Shown here: in pieces, positions 24,436 to 32,829 of the stretch
Layout of the letters: each line of letters starts with the position of its first letter
Numbering within the stretch: the first letter of the stretch is position 1
Source of the DNA: Agromyces mediolanus
GTDB taxonomy: Bacteria > Actinomycetota > Actinomycetes > Actinomycetales > Microbacteriaceae
Direction: 5' to 3'
Length of the DNA: 55,752 bases
Assembly: GCF_014648575.1 (NCBI RefSeq)
Contig: NZ_BMRJ01000001.1
Location: 1,018,554 to 1,074,305, forward strand
Made by a program: the position numbers and the translations under genes
The notes under the pieces: generated by a model
What the model saw: the letters and a program-made list of their open reading frames with translations, nothing else
Told to the model about the DNA's origin: nothing
Databases searched by the model: none

Positions 24436-25863
24436 ATGGCCCGGCGACTCGACTCCGTCGCGGCGACCCTCGGCGGCGAGCTCGTCGAGGGGCGCGTCGA
24501 CCCGTCGACCCCCGTCGACGCCGCCGTGCCGCTCACCGACTTCGCCGTCGTCGGGCACCCCGCGTTCGCGACCCTCGTCGTCGGCACCGCCGCCGAGCTG
24601 CTCGCGGCGCTCCGCGCGGGCGACGCGCGCTCGCTCGCGCTCGCCGGAGCCGTGCTCGTCGCCCCGGCGCCGACGAGCGCGTTGCGCGCCGCGCTCGCCG
24701 AGGCGAGGGCGGCGGCGATCTTCGGCCGGGGTCAGCCGCCCGAACTCCTGCACGCCGCGCTTGTCGCGCAGCTCGCCGACGACCGCGCCGCCGAGGATCG
24801 GCTCGTCACCACCGGCACCAAAGTGCTCACGCAGGTCGCCCGCCGCGGCGGCGCCCGCGCGGTCGTCGCCGAGCTCGCGCACCGGATCGACGGCTGGGCG
24901 GTGCTGCTCGACGTGCACGGCCAGGTCATCACCACGGCCGGCGCGGGCGGGCTGCACGTGCAGGACGCCGTGGCCGTCGCGTTCCACCGGCCGGTGCGGG
25001 TGCGGCATCCGGGCCTGCAGGTGCACGCGGTCGGCCCCGGCGAGGACCTCACCGCCTACCTCGTCGTCTCCTCCCGGGAGGCCTCGACGAGCCGCACCCG
25101 CGACCTCGCCTCGCAGGCCGCCGCGCTCCTCGACCTCCTGCTGCGCACCCACGACCACGGCGGCACCGAGCGGCTGGGTCGCTCGGTCATGGTCGACACC
25201 CTGCTGGCGGGCGGCCCGGAGGCATCCGAGCTGCTGCATCGCTGGGGCGTGCGCGACCGCAGCCTCACCGCGTTCGCGCTCACCAGCCGCTCGAAGGGCG
25301 TCGACCTCGAGCGCCTCGTGACCCGCTGGCTCGACGAGCTCGGCGCGGTGCACGTCGTGACGGAGTCGCACGAACGGGTCATCGGCTTCCTCCGCGACGG
25401 CCAGGTGGACGCCTTCGCCCGCCGGGTCGAGGAGTTCCTGCTCGACGGCCGGGTCGTGCTGCGCCTCGGCCTCGGCTCCTCCGCCCCGGTCGACGCGCTG
25501 GCCCGCAGCGCCGGCGAGGCGCGGCAGGCGCACGAGGCGGCCGTCGCCGACGCGCGCGCGGTGGTGCGGTACCGCGCGCTGCCGACGGTCGCCTACGTGC
25601 TCGATCGGCTCGACGAGGATGCCTCGGCGCGCATCGGCGATCTGCTCGAGCCGCTCGCGGGCGGCGACGGCGAGCTGCTGCGCACGCTGCGCGTCTACCT
25701 CGCCGAGCACGGGGCGCTCGGCGTGACCGCGACCGCCCTCGGCATCCACCGGCAGACCCTGGCGACGCGATTGCTCCGCATCGAGGAGCTCACCGGGCTG
25801 TCGCTCGCGAGCCCCGACGACCGCACGGCGGCCTGGCTCGCCATCCGGGCGCTCGAGCGCTGA
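24436..25863 (+). CDS. PucR-family transcriptional regulator
   Basis: 475 residues. The N-terminal part (about 1-110) resembles the PucR sensory domain, the middle is a GGDEF-like/CdaR-type region (about 260-370), and the C-terminus holds the PucR HTH: LRVYLAEHGALGVTATALGIHRQTLATRLLRIEELTGLSLASPDDRTAAWLAIRAL. PucR-type proteins activate purine or amine catabolism in response to the substrate. It is divergent from the dehydrogenase/permease operon and is its probable regulator. The start is supported by TACAAT 6 nt upstream; there is no spaced Shine-Dalgarno. Confidence 0.9.
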   Translation: MARRLDSVAATLGGELVEGRVDPSTPVDAAVPLTDFAVVGHPAFATLVVGTAAELLAALRAGDARSLALAGAVLVAPAPTSALRAALAEARAAAIFGRGQPPELLHAALVAQLADDRAAEDRLVTTGTKVLTQVARRGGARAVVAELAHRIDGWAVLLDVHGQVITTAGAGGLHVQDAVAVAFHRPVRVRHPGLQVHAVGPGEDLTAYLVVSSREASTSRTRDLASQAAALLDLLLRTHDHGGTERLGRSVMVDTLLAGGPEASELLHRWGVRDRSLTAFALTSRSKGVDLERLVTRWLDELGAVHVVTESHERVIGFLRDGQVDAFARRVEEFLLDGRVVLRLGLGSSAPVDALARSAGEARQAHEAAVADARAVVRYRALPTVAYVLDRLDEDASARIGDLLEPLAGGDGELLRTLRVYLAEHGALGVTATALGIHRQTLATRLLRIEELTGLSLASPDDRTAAWLAIRALER

Positions 25864-25884
25864 CGCGCGTCGGGGTCGGCGCCC

Positions 25885-26373
25885 TCAGAACCCGACGGTG
25901 AAGACGACGTGCTGGCCCTCGCGGCGCGCGGCCTCGAAGAACGGGCGGAGCCCGGCGAGCATCGCGAGCGCGTAGCCCTGCTCGTCGGGGCCGAACTCGG
26001 GGTTGCGCAGCTCCTCCGGCATCTCGGCGTACGCGGCGGCGAACGCCGCGTCGTCGAGGCCGGCGAGGTAGTCGGCCACCTCGGCAGTCTCGCCCGGGTC
26101 GAGGTGCGTGATCCATGCCGCGTCGTCATCCTGCTGCAGGGAGCGTGCGCCGCCGATGACGCCGCGCGCCGGCCACTCGTCCGCCTCGCCCGCCGGAGCG
26201 AGCGCGCAGGCGATCGGGTCCCAGGCCTTGTCGGTCTCGCACGCCCTGGCCCAGACCTCCTCGTCGGCCTCGAGCTCGGCGAGCACGGCGCCGAGTCGCT
26301 CGTCGTCGCCGGCGGCCTCGCGCACCCGCGCGGCCTCGGCATCGGTCAGGCGGAAGTGCACTCCGAGTTCCAT
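25885..26373 (-). CDS. DUF1877 (YfbM-like) family protein
   Basis: 162-residue soluble protein. MELGVHFRLTDAEAARV at the start, CETDKAWDPIACAL in the middle and the C-terminal EEQ-like stretch GPDEQGYALAMLAGLRPFFEAARREGQHVVFTVGF match the DUF1877 family, whose biochemical role is unknown; members are often found near toxin-immunity or polymorphic loci, which is not the case here. CAGACT lies 6 nt before the ATG. It is convergent with the PucR gene, 21 nt apart. Confidence 0.85.
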   Translation of the reverse strand: MELGVHFRLTDAEAARVREAAGDDERLGAVLAELEADEEVWARACETDKAWDPIACALAPAGEADEWPARGVIGGARSLQQDDDAAWITHLDPGETAEVADYLAGLDDAAFAAAYAEMPEELRNPEFGPDEQGYALAMLAGLRPFFEAARREGQHVVFTVGF

Positions 26374-26379
26374 GGCTCG

Positions 26380-26385
26380 AGTCTG
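26380..26385 (-). promoter_or_regulatory. Leaderless-type -10 box of the DUF1877 gene
   Basis: On the minus strand CAGACT lies 6 nt before the ATG at 26373. Confidence 0.35.
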
Positions 26386-26506
26386 CCAGCACTGCGCCGA
26401 GCCGGTCCGGCGAATGGTCGCCCGGGGGGTGAGTTCCGCGGGTATGTGCGCGGGAGTTCACCCAGTTTTCAGGGTATCAACGTTGCTCGCATGGTATCCC
26501 GTCACA

Positions 26507-26512
26507 TAGCAT
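26507..26512 (+). promoter_or_regulatory. Probable -10 box of the LPxTG surface protein gene
   Basis: TAGCAT with a weak TTGCTC 18 nt upstream; the predicted leader is about 46 nt and ends in the strong AGGAGG before the ATG at 26565. Confidence 0.35.
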
Positions 26513-26564
26513 CGGTGCATCAGGGGGCGGCGCGCTGTCCGGGGAGCGAAGCAGGAGGACCGTC

Positions 26565-29500
26565 ATGGCGAATCGGACGACGGTGCGCCGCCGAGGCATC
26601 CGCCCCGTGCGCCGCGCGCTGGCCGCGCTGGCCGCGGTCGCGGTGATCGCCGGCGGGATGGTCGCTGGGACGGCCGGCAGCGCCCAGGCCGCGACCGAGA
26701 CCGGCTGCTCCATGGCCGACGCCGGCTCGGGGCGCTTCGCGAGCACGCTGTGCTGGTTCGATTTCAGCGGGTACGACTCGGCGCAGGCCAGGAGCGCGGC
26801 CGGGCAGGAGATGGTCGTCGCGTTGCCCGGCGGGTCGCGCATGAACTTCACCCTCAAGACCTCCGGCGGGCTCATCCGGACCGTGCCGTTCCCGAGCTGG
26901 AGCGGCGCCTATCTCGGCAACCGCGAGTACCGGGGCGTCGGCGGCGAGCCAGCGCTCTACCAGACCGGCCACCGGACCACGACCGACCTCACGCTGAGCG
27001 ACATCCGGGTGGTCAACGCCTTCGGCCAGGAGATGAGCGCGTTCGCCCTCGTCGGCGCCGATGCCGAGAGCACCGACACGAACGAGTCCATCCGCTGGAT
27101 CTCCAGCAATCCCATCTTCTCCTTGACCGCGAACGGATCCGACCCCGGCGTCGGCACCGCCTGCGACGGGCGACTGCCTGGCCTCGGCACCACGCAGGTC
27201 ACCTGTGCGGCCACTCGCTCGGTCAACAAGACCGGCAACGCGATCGTCGCGAGCGAGAACCCGGACTTCTGGACCCAGCGGATGGTCGGCGGGGGCGTGC
27301 AGGCCGTCGCCTTCGGCGTGCTGCTCTCGCAGCTCGAGCTGAACAAGCGGGTCGAGTCCCGCTTCGCCGGCGACGACTTCCGCATCTCGATCGGCGGGGA
27401 GGACGGCACCTGGGTGTTCGGCGACACGACCGGGCCGACCGGCACGAGCGCGACGACCGGCCGGCAGACGGTCGTCGCGAAGGGGATGGAGACCCGTTTC
27501 ACCTTCGCCGAGCGCACGCTCGCCGGCACGATGTCGAACTACGACGCGACGTGGGCCTGCACGAGGAACGGCACGGCCGACCCGACCCTGCCGACCGGGC
27601 GCTCGCCCGAGTACCGGGCCGAGGTGCACGTGGGCATCGGCGACCTCGTCTCCTGCACCATCACGAACGCCCGGAAGCGCACGGGGCTCTCGCTCGTGAA
27701 GCGCGTCGCCGAGATCGAGGATGTGAACGGCAACGGGATCACCGACGCGGGCGACCGCATCCGCTACGCCTTCCGGATCACCAACACCGGTGAACTGCCG
27801 CTGAGCGAGGTGCGGATCGACGACCCGATGCTCGGCCCGGTCAGCTGCCCGCCGGGGGAGCTCGCGCCGGATGCCTCGATCGAGTGCACGGCCGACGCGC
27901 CGTACACGGTGACGGTCGAGGACGAGCGGGCGGGCGCGGTCGAGAACACGGCCACGGCTTCCGGCCGCATCAGCGGCACGAGCGAGGACGCGAGCTCGCC
28001 CCCGTCCCGCACCAGCACCCCGGTGCAGGCCGCCGACCCCTCGCTCTCGCTGACGAAGGCGGCCACGCCGTCCGCCGCGGCGGACTTCGTGGTCGGGCAG
28101 GAGATCACGTACACCTTCGTGGTCACCAACACCGGCAACGTCCCCATCGACGGGGTGACGATCAGCGAGGACGCGTTCTCGGGCAGCGGCGAGCTCTCCG
28201 AGATCCAGTGCCCCGCCGACCGCACGCTGCACCCCGACGACACGATGACGTGCACCGCGAGCTACACGATCACGCAGGCGGATGTGGACGCCGGTTCCCT
28301 CAGCAACACCGCGAGCGCGAGTGGCGAGCCGGCCGGCGGGGGCGAGCCCGTCGAGTCGGAGCCCGCCGAGGAGGAGCTGCCGAGCGACCCCGAGCCGGCC
28401 ATCGGACTCGAGAAGCGCGCGAGCCCGCGCACGGTCGCGCGCGCCGGCGAGATCGTCACCTACACCTTCCACGTGACGAACACGGGCAACGTGACCCTGA
28501 GCGATCCGCAGATCACCGAGCTGGCGTTCTCGGGCACCGGCGGGCCGCTGGACGTCTCCTGCCCCACCGGCCCGTTCGCGCCCGGCGACTCCGTGGACTG
28601 CACCGCGAGCTACGAGGTGACCCAGGCCGACGTCGACGCCGGGCGGATCGACAACAGCGCGACGGCCGCCGCCACGCCCCCGCCGGGTCAGGCGCGGCCC
28701 GTGTCCGCGGAGTCGAGCGCGGTCGTGACGATCCCCGCCGAGCGAGGACTGACGCTCGTGAAATCCGCCGACGCGGGGGAGTTCGGCGAGGTCGGGCAGA
28801 CGATCGAGTACCGCTTCGTGGTGACGAACACGGGCAACGTGACCGTGGACGGCATCAGCGTCGACGAGGTGGAGTTCAGCGGGGCCGGCGAGCTCTCGGC
28901 GATCGAGTGCCCGAGCTCGACCCTCGGCGGTGGGCAGTCGATGACGTGCACGGCGAGCTACGAGGTGACCCAGGCCGACCTCGACCGGGGCGAGCTCACG
29001 AACGGCGCCACCGCGAGCGGCACGGCCGTGGGCGAGTCGGAGCCGATCGTCACCCCGCCCAGCGAGGTGATCGTGGAGGCGGCACAGCGACCCTCGCTGG
29101 GGCTGGTCAAGTCGGTCGAGCCCGGCGAGGCCGAGGTCGGGGACACTGTGATCTATCGTTTCGTGATCACGAACACCGGCAACGTCTCGGTGGTCGACCC
29201 CTGGATCGACGAGACCGGCTTCACCGGCGCGGGCGAGCTGAGCGACGTCTCCTGCCCGCAGCTCGTGCTCGCCCCGGGCGAGTCGGCCGAGTGCACGGCC
29301 AGCTACACCGTCTCCGCCGGCGACGGCGGTGCCGGCTCGGTGCGCAACACTGCCGTCGCCTCGGCCTACCCGCCCGACGGTGCGGCGACGCCGCGATCCG
29401 GCGAGTCCCACGCGATCCTCGTCGTGCACGCGCCGGCGCTGCCGAGCACGCCGCCCGCGCAGGCGACGCCGGTGCCCGGCGAACTGCCGCGCACCGGCGT

Positions 29501-29597
29501 CGAGCTCGGCGCCGGAATCGTGCTCATCGTGGTCCTGTTGCTGACCGTCGGCGGGGGTGCGATGGTCGTCGCACGTCGCCGACGGATCGACGACTGA
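26565..29597 (+). CDS. LPxTG-anchored surface protein with five DUF11-like repeats
   Basis: 1010-residue cell-wall protein. A long signal peptide (residues 1-43, ending GSAQAA) is followed by a CshA-like N-terminal domain (about 45-390, with CSMADAGSGRFASTLCWFDF and SCTITNARKR). Five repeats of about 95-125 residues follow, each starting L-x-L-x-K and containing YxFxVTNTGNVxxxxxxI, a Cys near the middle and CTASYxVTQADxDxG. The C-terminus is a full sorting signal: LPRTG at 974-978, a hydrophobic helix, then ARRRRIDD. It is thus sortase-anchored and probably an adhesin or fibril. AGGAGG stands 6 nt before the ATG. Repeats 3 and 4 share long identical DNA stretches, so the array may change length. 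Confidence 0.92.
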   Translation: MANRTTVRRRGIRPVRRALAALAAVAVIAGGMVAGTAGSAQAATETGCSMADAGSGRFASTLCWFDFSGYDSAQARSAAGQEMVVALPGGSRMNFTLKTSGGLIRTVPFPSWSGAYLGNREYRGVGGEPALYQTGHRTTTDLTLSDIRVVNAFGQEMSAFALVGADAESTDTNESIRWISSNPIFSLTANGSDPGVGTACDGRLPGLGTTQVTCAATRSVNKTGNAIVASENPDFWTQRMVGGGVQAVAFGVLLSQLELNKRVESRFAGDDFRISIGGEDGTWVFGDTTGPTGTSATTGRQTVVAKGMETRFTFAERTLAGTMSNYDATWACTRNGTADPTLPTGRSPEYRAEVHVGIGDLVSCTITNARKRTGLSLVKRVAEIEDVNGNGITDAGDRIRYAFRITNTGELPLSEVRIDDPMLGPVSCPPGELAPDASIECTADAPYTVTVEDERAGAVENTATASGRISGTSEDASSPPSRTSTPVQAADPSLSLTKAATPSAAADFVVGQEITYTFVVTNTGNVPIDGVTISEDAFSGSGELSEIQCPADRTLHPDDTMTCTASYTITQADVDAGSLSNTASASGEPAGGGEPVESEPAEEELPSDPEPAIGLEKRASPRTVARAGEIVTYTFHVTNTGNVTLSDPQITELAFSGTGGPLDVSCPTGPFAPGDSVDCTASYEVTQADVDAGRIDNSATAAATPPPGQARPVSAESSAVVTIPAERGLTLVKSADAGEFGEVGQTIEYRFVVTNTGNVTVDGISVDEVEFSGAGELSAIECPSSTLGGGQSMTCTASYEVTQADLDRGELTNGATASGTAVGESEPIVTPPSEVIVEAAQRPSLGLVKSVEPGEAEVGDTVIYRFVITNTGNVSVVDPWIDETGFTGAGELSDVSCPQLVLAPGESAECTASYTVSAGDGGAGSVRNTAVASAYPPDGAATPRSGESHAILVVHAPALPSTPPAQATPVPGELPRTGVELGAGIVLIVVLLLTVGGGAMVVARRRRIDD

Positions 29598-29630
29598 ACG
29601 TCACGACGGCCCGGACACGCCCGTCGCCCC

Positions 29631-29906
29631 TCAGCTCGCGCCGCGAGCCGCGCCGCGGGTGCGGAGCGCTGCGGCCACCATCTCCTCCGTCTCCTCGCGC
29701 GTGCGCCACGGCAGCTCGAAGGCGGGGTCCTCGAGGAGATCCGCGATCGAGTGCACCCCGCCGATCCACCCGATGCCGGGCACGAAGAGCGCCGGGGCGG
29801 TCGCCAGCATCCGAGCCTGCTCGCCCGGATCGCGAGCCTCGGCGAGCGCGGCGAGGAGGGGCTGGGTTCGGATGCCGGCGAGGACCCGGCTGCGATGCGC
29901 CGTCAT
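29631..29906 (-). CDS. Small hypothetical protein
   Basis: 91 residues, MTAHRSRVLAGIRTQPLLAALAEARDPGEQARML, then a hydrophobic stretch TAPALFVPGIGWIGGVHSIADLL that may be a short membrane or buried helix. No family was recognised. The ATG at 29906 is chosen over an upstream ATG because TACCGT lies 6 nt before it. It is convergent with the surface protein gene (33 nt apart). Confidence 0.6.
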   Translation of the reverse strand: MTAHRSRVLAGIRTQPLLAALAEARDPGEQARMLATAPALFVPGIGWIGGVHSIADLLEDPAFELPWRTREETEEMVAAALRTRGAARGAS

Positions 29907-29912
29907 GGCAGC

Positions 29913-29918
29913 ACGGTA
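29913..29918 (-). promoter_or_regulatory. Leaderless-type -10 box of the gene at 29631-29906
   Basis: On the minus strand TACCGT lies 6 nt before the ATG at 29906. Confidence 0.45.
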
Positions 29919-30009
29919 CGTCGGCGAGGTACGTAGGCATCCCGGAGCAGATACGTACATCGCCGGGCGCGACGTCGAAATCGCGGGATCGGCGGGCTGC
30001 CCGGTCCGC

Positions 30010-32583
30010 CTAGCCGTCGGGCTCGGACAATTGAACGCCGTGCCGCGCGGCGAGCTCGGGGGTGAGGTCGTGCCGGCTCGCCAGGTTCAGCTTGCGCAGG
30101 ATCCGGCCCACATGCACGCTCACGGTGCGGCGGGACCGGCCGAAGCGTTCGCCGATCTCCCGGTCACTGAGTCCTTCGACGATGAGCGTGGCGACCTCCC
30201 GTTCACGATCGGTCAGGATCGAGTCGCCGGCATTGGCCTGCACATCGAGACCGCGCTCGGTGAGCCGGACGAGCGTCCGCCGGACGGTCGCCGGAATCTC
30301 CGTCGCGCTGCGGCGGACCAGGCGCATCGAGAGGACCTTCGCGTCGTGCACGAGCTCCGAGGACGTGAGCTGCCGGACGAGGTCGATCATCCCGTGGACA
30401 TCGCGCGCACCGACGGCGCGCGCCATCCGCGCGAGGAGCGCCGGGCCGCCCTCCAGCGGTTCGGGCCCCTCCAGCTGCTCGGCCAGCCACTGCCAGAGCT
30501 CGGGCCGGTGATCGGCCCCGAGCTCGTCTGCGCGACGGTAGGTCGCGAACAGCTCCAACAGCCGGAAGCCGCGGGCGCGGGCCGCCTCGGCGGCGGCGAC
30601 GTAGCCGGCGAGCCCCTCGTCGTGCAGGCCCTCGGGGCGCAGTTGCGTCGCCGCGATCCCTCTGAAGTGCTCGACCGCCTCCGCCAGGAGCTCGGAGCGG
30701 GCCTCCAGCTCGTAGGCCTGATCGAGCAGCAGGCGTGCGCGCTCGCCGTCCCCGAGCATCGAGCTCGCGATCGAGGCGATGGCCGCGGCGAAGGGGGCGA
30801 GCGCCCGGTCGCCGATCGGCCACCGCCCGCCCGGCAGCAGCGGGTCGATGAGCAGCCGACCCGCGGTGAGCTCGCCGCGGTAGACCGCCTGCCCGCCCCA
30901 CAGCAGGCTCGTGAGGGCGGCCCGGCCGCGGAGGTCCACGGTCGGAGCGAGGGCCTCGGTCGCGGCGGCGAAGTCGGGCACGAGCATCGCCCCGGTCACC
31001 CGGAGGAAGAGGCTGATCGCGGCATCCACCGGGGCGCCCTCGTCGATCCGGTCCGCTGCGGCGTTCCGCTCGAGCGCGGTCAGCGGCCGCCCGTCGAGCC
31101 AGGCGCGCAGGGCCAGCAGGCGATGGGCCCGCGCCGACGAGGACTCGGAACCGACCGCCGATTCGGACCGCGCAGCGAACCCGGTCCAGTCGAACGCTGA
31201 TCGCGGGCCCAGGAGTGCGCGCGCGGCACCGAGCACGGCTGCGCTCGCCGGCTGCACTTCGGCCGCGCGCGCGATCACCGCCTCGAGCGCATCGGCGAGG
31301 CCGGCGCTGCGCGAGTGCCGGAAGCGGCCGAGCGCGAGGGCGAGTCCGAGGGCCTCCAGCTCCGCGGGGTCGGGGTGCGTCAAGGCGAGGAGCTCGCTCG
31401 TCTCCTGGAGCGCCCGCTCCTCGTCGTCGCTGCACGCCGCGCAGTAGGCGGCGGTGGCTCGGGCGGCCGGCGACCGCACCGGATCGAGCGCCATCACGGC
31501 CAGCGCCCGCGCGTGGCGGCCCGTCCGTGCGAGGTGATCGACGGCGAGTTCCTCGAGCGGCGCCGGCAGGCGCAGCCGTGCTCGACCCGCCCAGTCGGCC
31601 AGCTCGGCGGCCCGCACGCCGGCGGTCGCATCGTCCGCCTCGACCACGGCGGCGGCACGTCCGAGCAGGAGCCGCCTGGCGCCCTCGGGCTGGCGGGCGG
31701 CGAGCTCCCAGCCGAGGGCGGGCGAGGAGAGGCGCGCCACCCCGCCGTCGACGATCACCCGGCCGGCCTGCTCGAGCTCGACAGCGCGGGCGAGCAGGCC
31801 GAGGCGATCGAGCTCACCGAGGCGGAGCCCGCCGCTCAGCGCGAGCGCGTGGCCCGCCTCGTCGCCGAGCAGTGCGGGGACGATCGACCAGTCGGGCAGC
31901 CGCGCCGCCGCGGGCTCCTCGAGTCGGAGCTGGAGGATGCCGCGATCGATCTGGATGCCCCCGTTCACGACGAGCAGCTCCAGCAGCCAGCACAGCGCCC
32001 GGAACGAGCCGCCGGACGCGGCGGACAATGCCGCGGCGTCGGGCTCGGTCGGCCTCGCCCCGAGCAGCCGCTCGACGGTCCGCCGTGTGGTCTCGCCGGC
32101 CATCTCGGGCAGCACGATCCGCACCGCCCCCTGGGCGAATCGCGGCGCGCGCGCCGCGGAGCGGTCCGAGTGGATGAGCACGAGTTTCACTCCGGTGTCG
32201 CGGCTGGCCAGGTGGGTGAGCACCCGGAGGCTGCGCGCGTCGGCGCGCTCGGCGCCGTTCACGATCACCGTCACCTCGCCGGCCCGCTTCGCGACCTCCG
32301 ACGCCAACCGCTCGACGCTCCGGACCGGGACGGCGTCCGCGTGATGCAGCCCGAGCTCCTCGAGGAGCCAGCCGTCGCCCCGCGCACCGCTCTCGGCGGC
32401 GTCGGCGGTGCGGACGAGGACGGGCGCGGGCCGTCGTCCCGCGAGCGCGCGCGCCAGCGGGAAGCGACCCGACCCGTGCGCGCCGATCAGGACCGCCGTG
32501 CCGGCCCGTGCCCACCGGCGGGCCAGCTCATCGAGTTCGCGCTCCGGGAGGGGGATCGCGTGATCGAACGATGAGCCAGGCAT
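30010..32583 (-). CDS. Large LuxR-family transcriptional regulator (LAL/MalT-like)
   Basis: 857 residues. The N-terminal NTPase-like region has the P-loop position VLIGAHGSGRFPLARAL (about 31-47), where the invariant Lys-Ser/Thr is replaced, so ATP binding is doubtful; ATPase-like strands VTVIVNGAERAD and VKLVLIHSDRS follow. The middle is alpha-helical, TPR-like (about 330-760). The C-terminal LuxR HTH is complete: LTDREREVATLIVEGLSDREIGERFGRSRRTVSVHVGRILRKLNLASR. Such regulators integrate a signal and activate nearby genes; the neighbouring carboxylesterase (divergent) is a candidate target. The ATG at 32583 is the first good start; upstream in-frame sequence is low-complexity and crosses the esterase. 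Confidence 0.85.
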   Translation of the reverse strand: MPGSSFDHAIPLPERELDELARRWARAGTAVLIGAHGSGRFPLARALAGRRPAPVLVRTADAAESGARGDGWLLEELGLHHADAVPVRSVERLASEVAKRAGEVTVIVNGAERADARSLRVLTHLASRDTGVKLVLIHSDRSAARAPRFAQGAVRIVLPEMAGETTRRTVERLLGARPTEPDAAALSAASGGSFRALCWLLELLVVNGGIQIDRGILQLRLEEPAAARLPDWSIVPALLGDEAGHALALSGGLRLGELDRLGLLARAVELEQAGRVIVDGGVARLSSPALGWELAARQPEGARRLLLGRAAAVVEADDATAGVRAAELADWAGRARLRLPAPLEELAVDHLARTGRHARALAVMALDPVRSPAARATAAYCAACSDDEERALQETSELLALTHPDPAELEALGLALALGRFRHSRSAGLADALEAVIARAAEVQPASAAVLGAARALLGPRSAFDWTGFAARSESAVGSESSSARAHRLLALRAWLDGRPLTALERNAAADRIDEGAPVDAAISLFLRVTGAMLVPDFAAATEALAPTVDLRGRAALTSLLWGGQAVYRGELTAGRLLIDPLLPGGRWPIGDRALAPFAAAIASIASSMLGDGERARLLLDQAYELEARSELLAEAVEHFRGIAATQLRPEGLHDEGLAGYVAAAEAARARGFRLLELFATYRRADELGADHRPELWQWLAEQLEGPEPLEGGPALLARMARAVGARDVHGMIDLVRQLTSSELVHDAKVLSMRLVRRSATEIPATVRRTLVRLTERGLDVQANAGDSILTDREREVATLIVEGLSDREIGERFGRSRRTVSVHVGRILRKLNLASRHDLTPELAARHGVQLSEPDG

Positions 32584-32817
32584 CCTCGACTTCCCACCAC
32601 ACACGGCGCACTCGCCTCGACGACGACCGGTCGAACGATCGCGGCGGTGCGCATCACCATGCGTCCGGCCGCGGCTGGAGTCGGGGCTCCCGCCGGAGGC
32701 GGACGTACCGGAGATGCTGCCAGGGGCCGCCGTCCAGCCGCAAGCGGGCAGCACGGGCGCGGTGTGCCTTGTTCGGGGGGTACTTCGCGCGTCCGAGCGC
32801 CGTTCATGCCGGACGGA
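32584..32817. other. Intergenic region between the divergent LuxR and esterase genes
   Basis: About 234 nt. No gene, hairpin or clear operator was recognised; it should hold the LuxR gene promoter and any LuxR-binding site. Confidence 0.4.
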
Positions 32818-32823
32818 TAGCAT
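32818..32823 (+). promoter_or_regulatory. Leaderless-type -10 box of the carboxylesterase gene
   Basis: TAGCAT lies 6 nt before the ATG at 32830. Confidence 0.5.
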
Positions 32824-32829
32824 GCGCGC

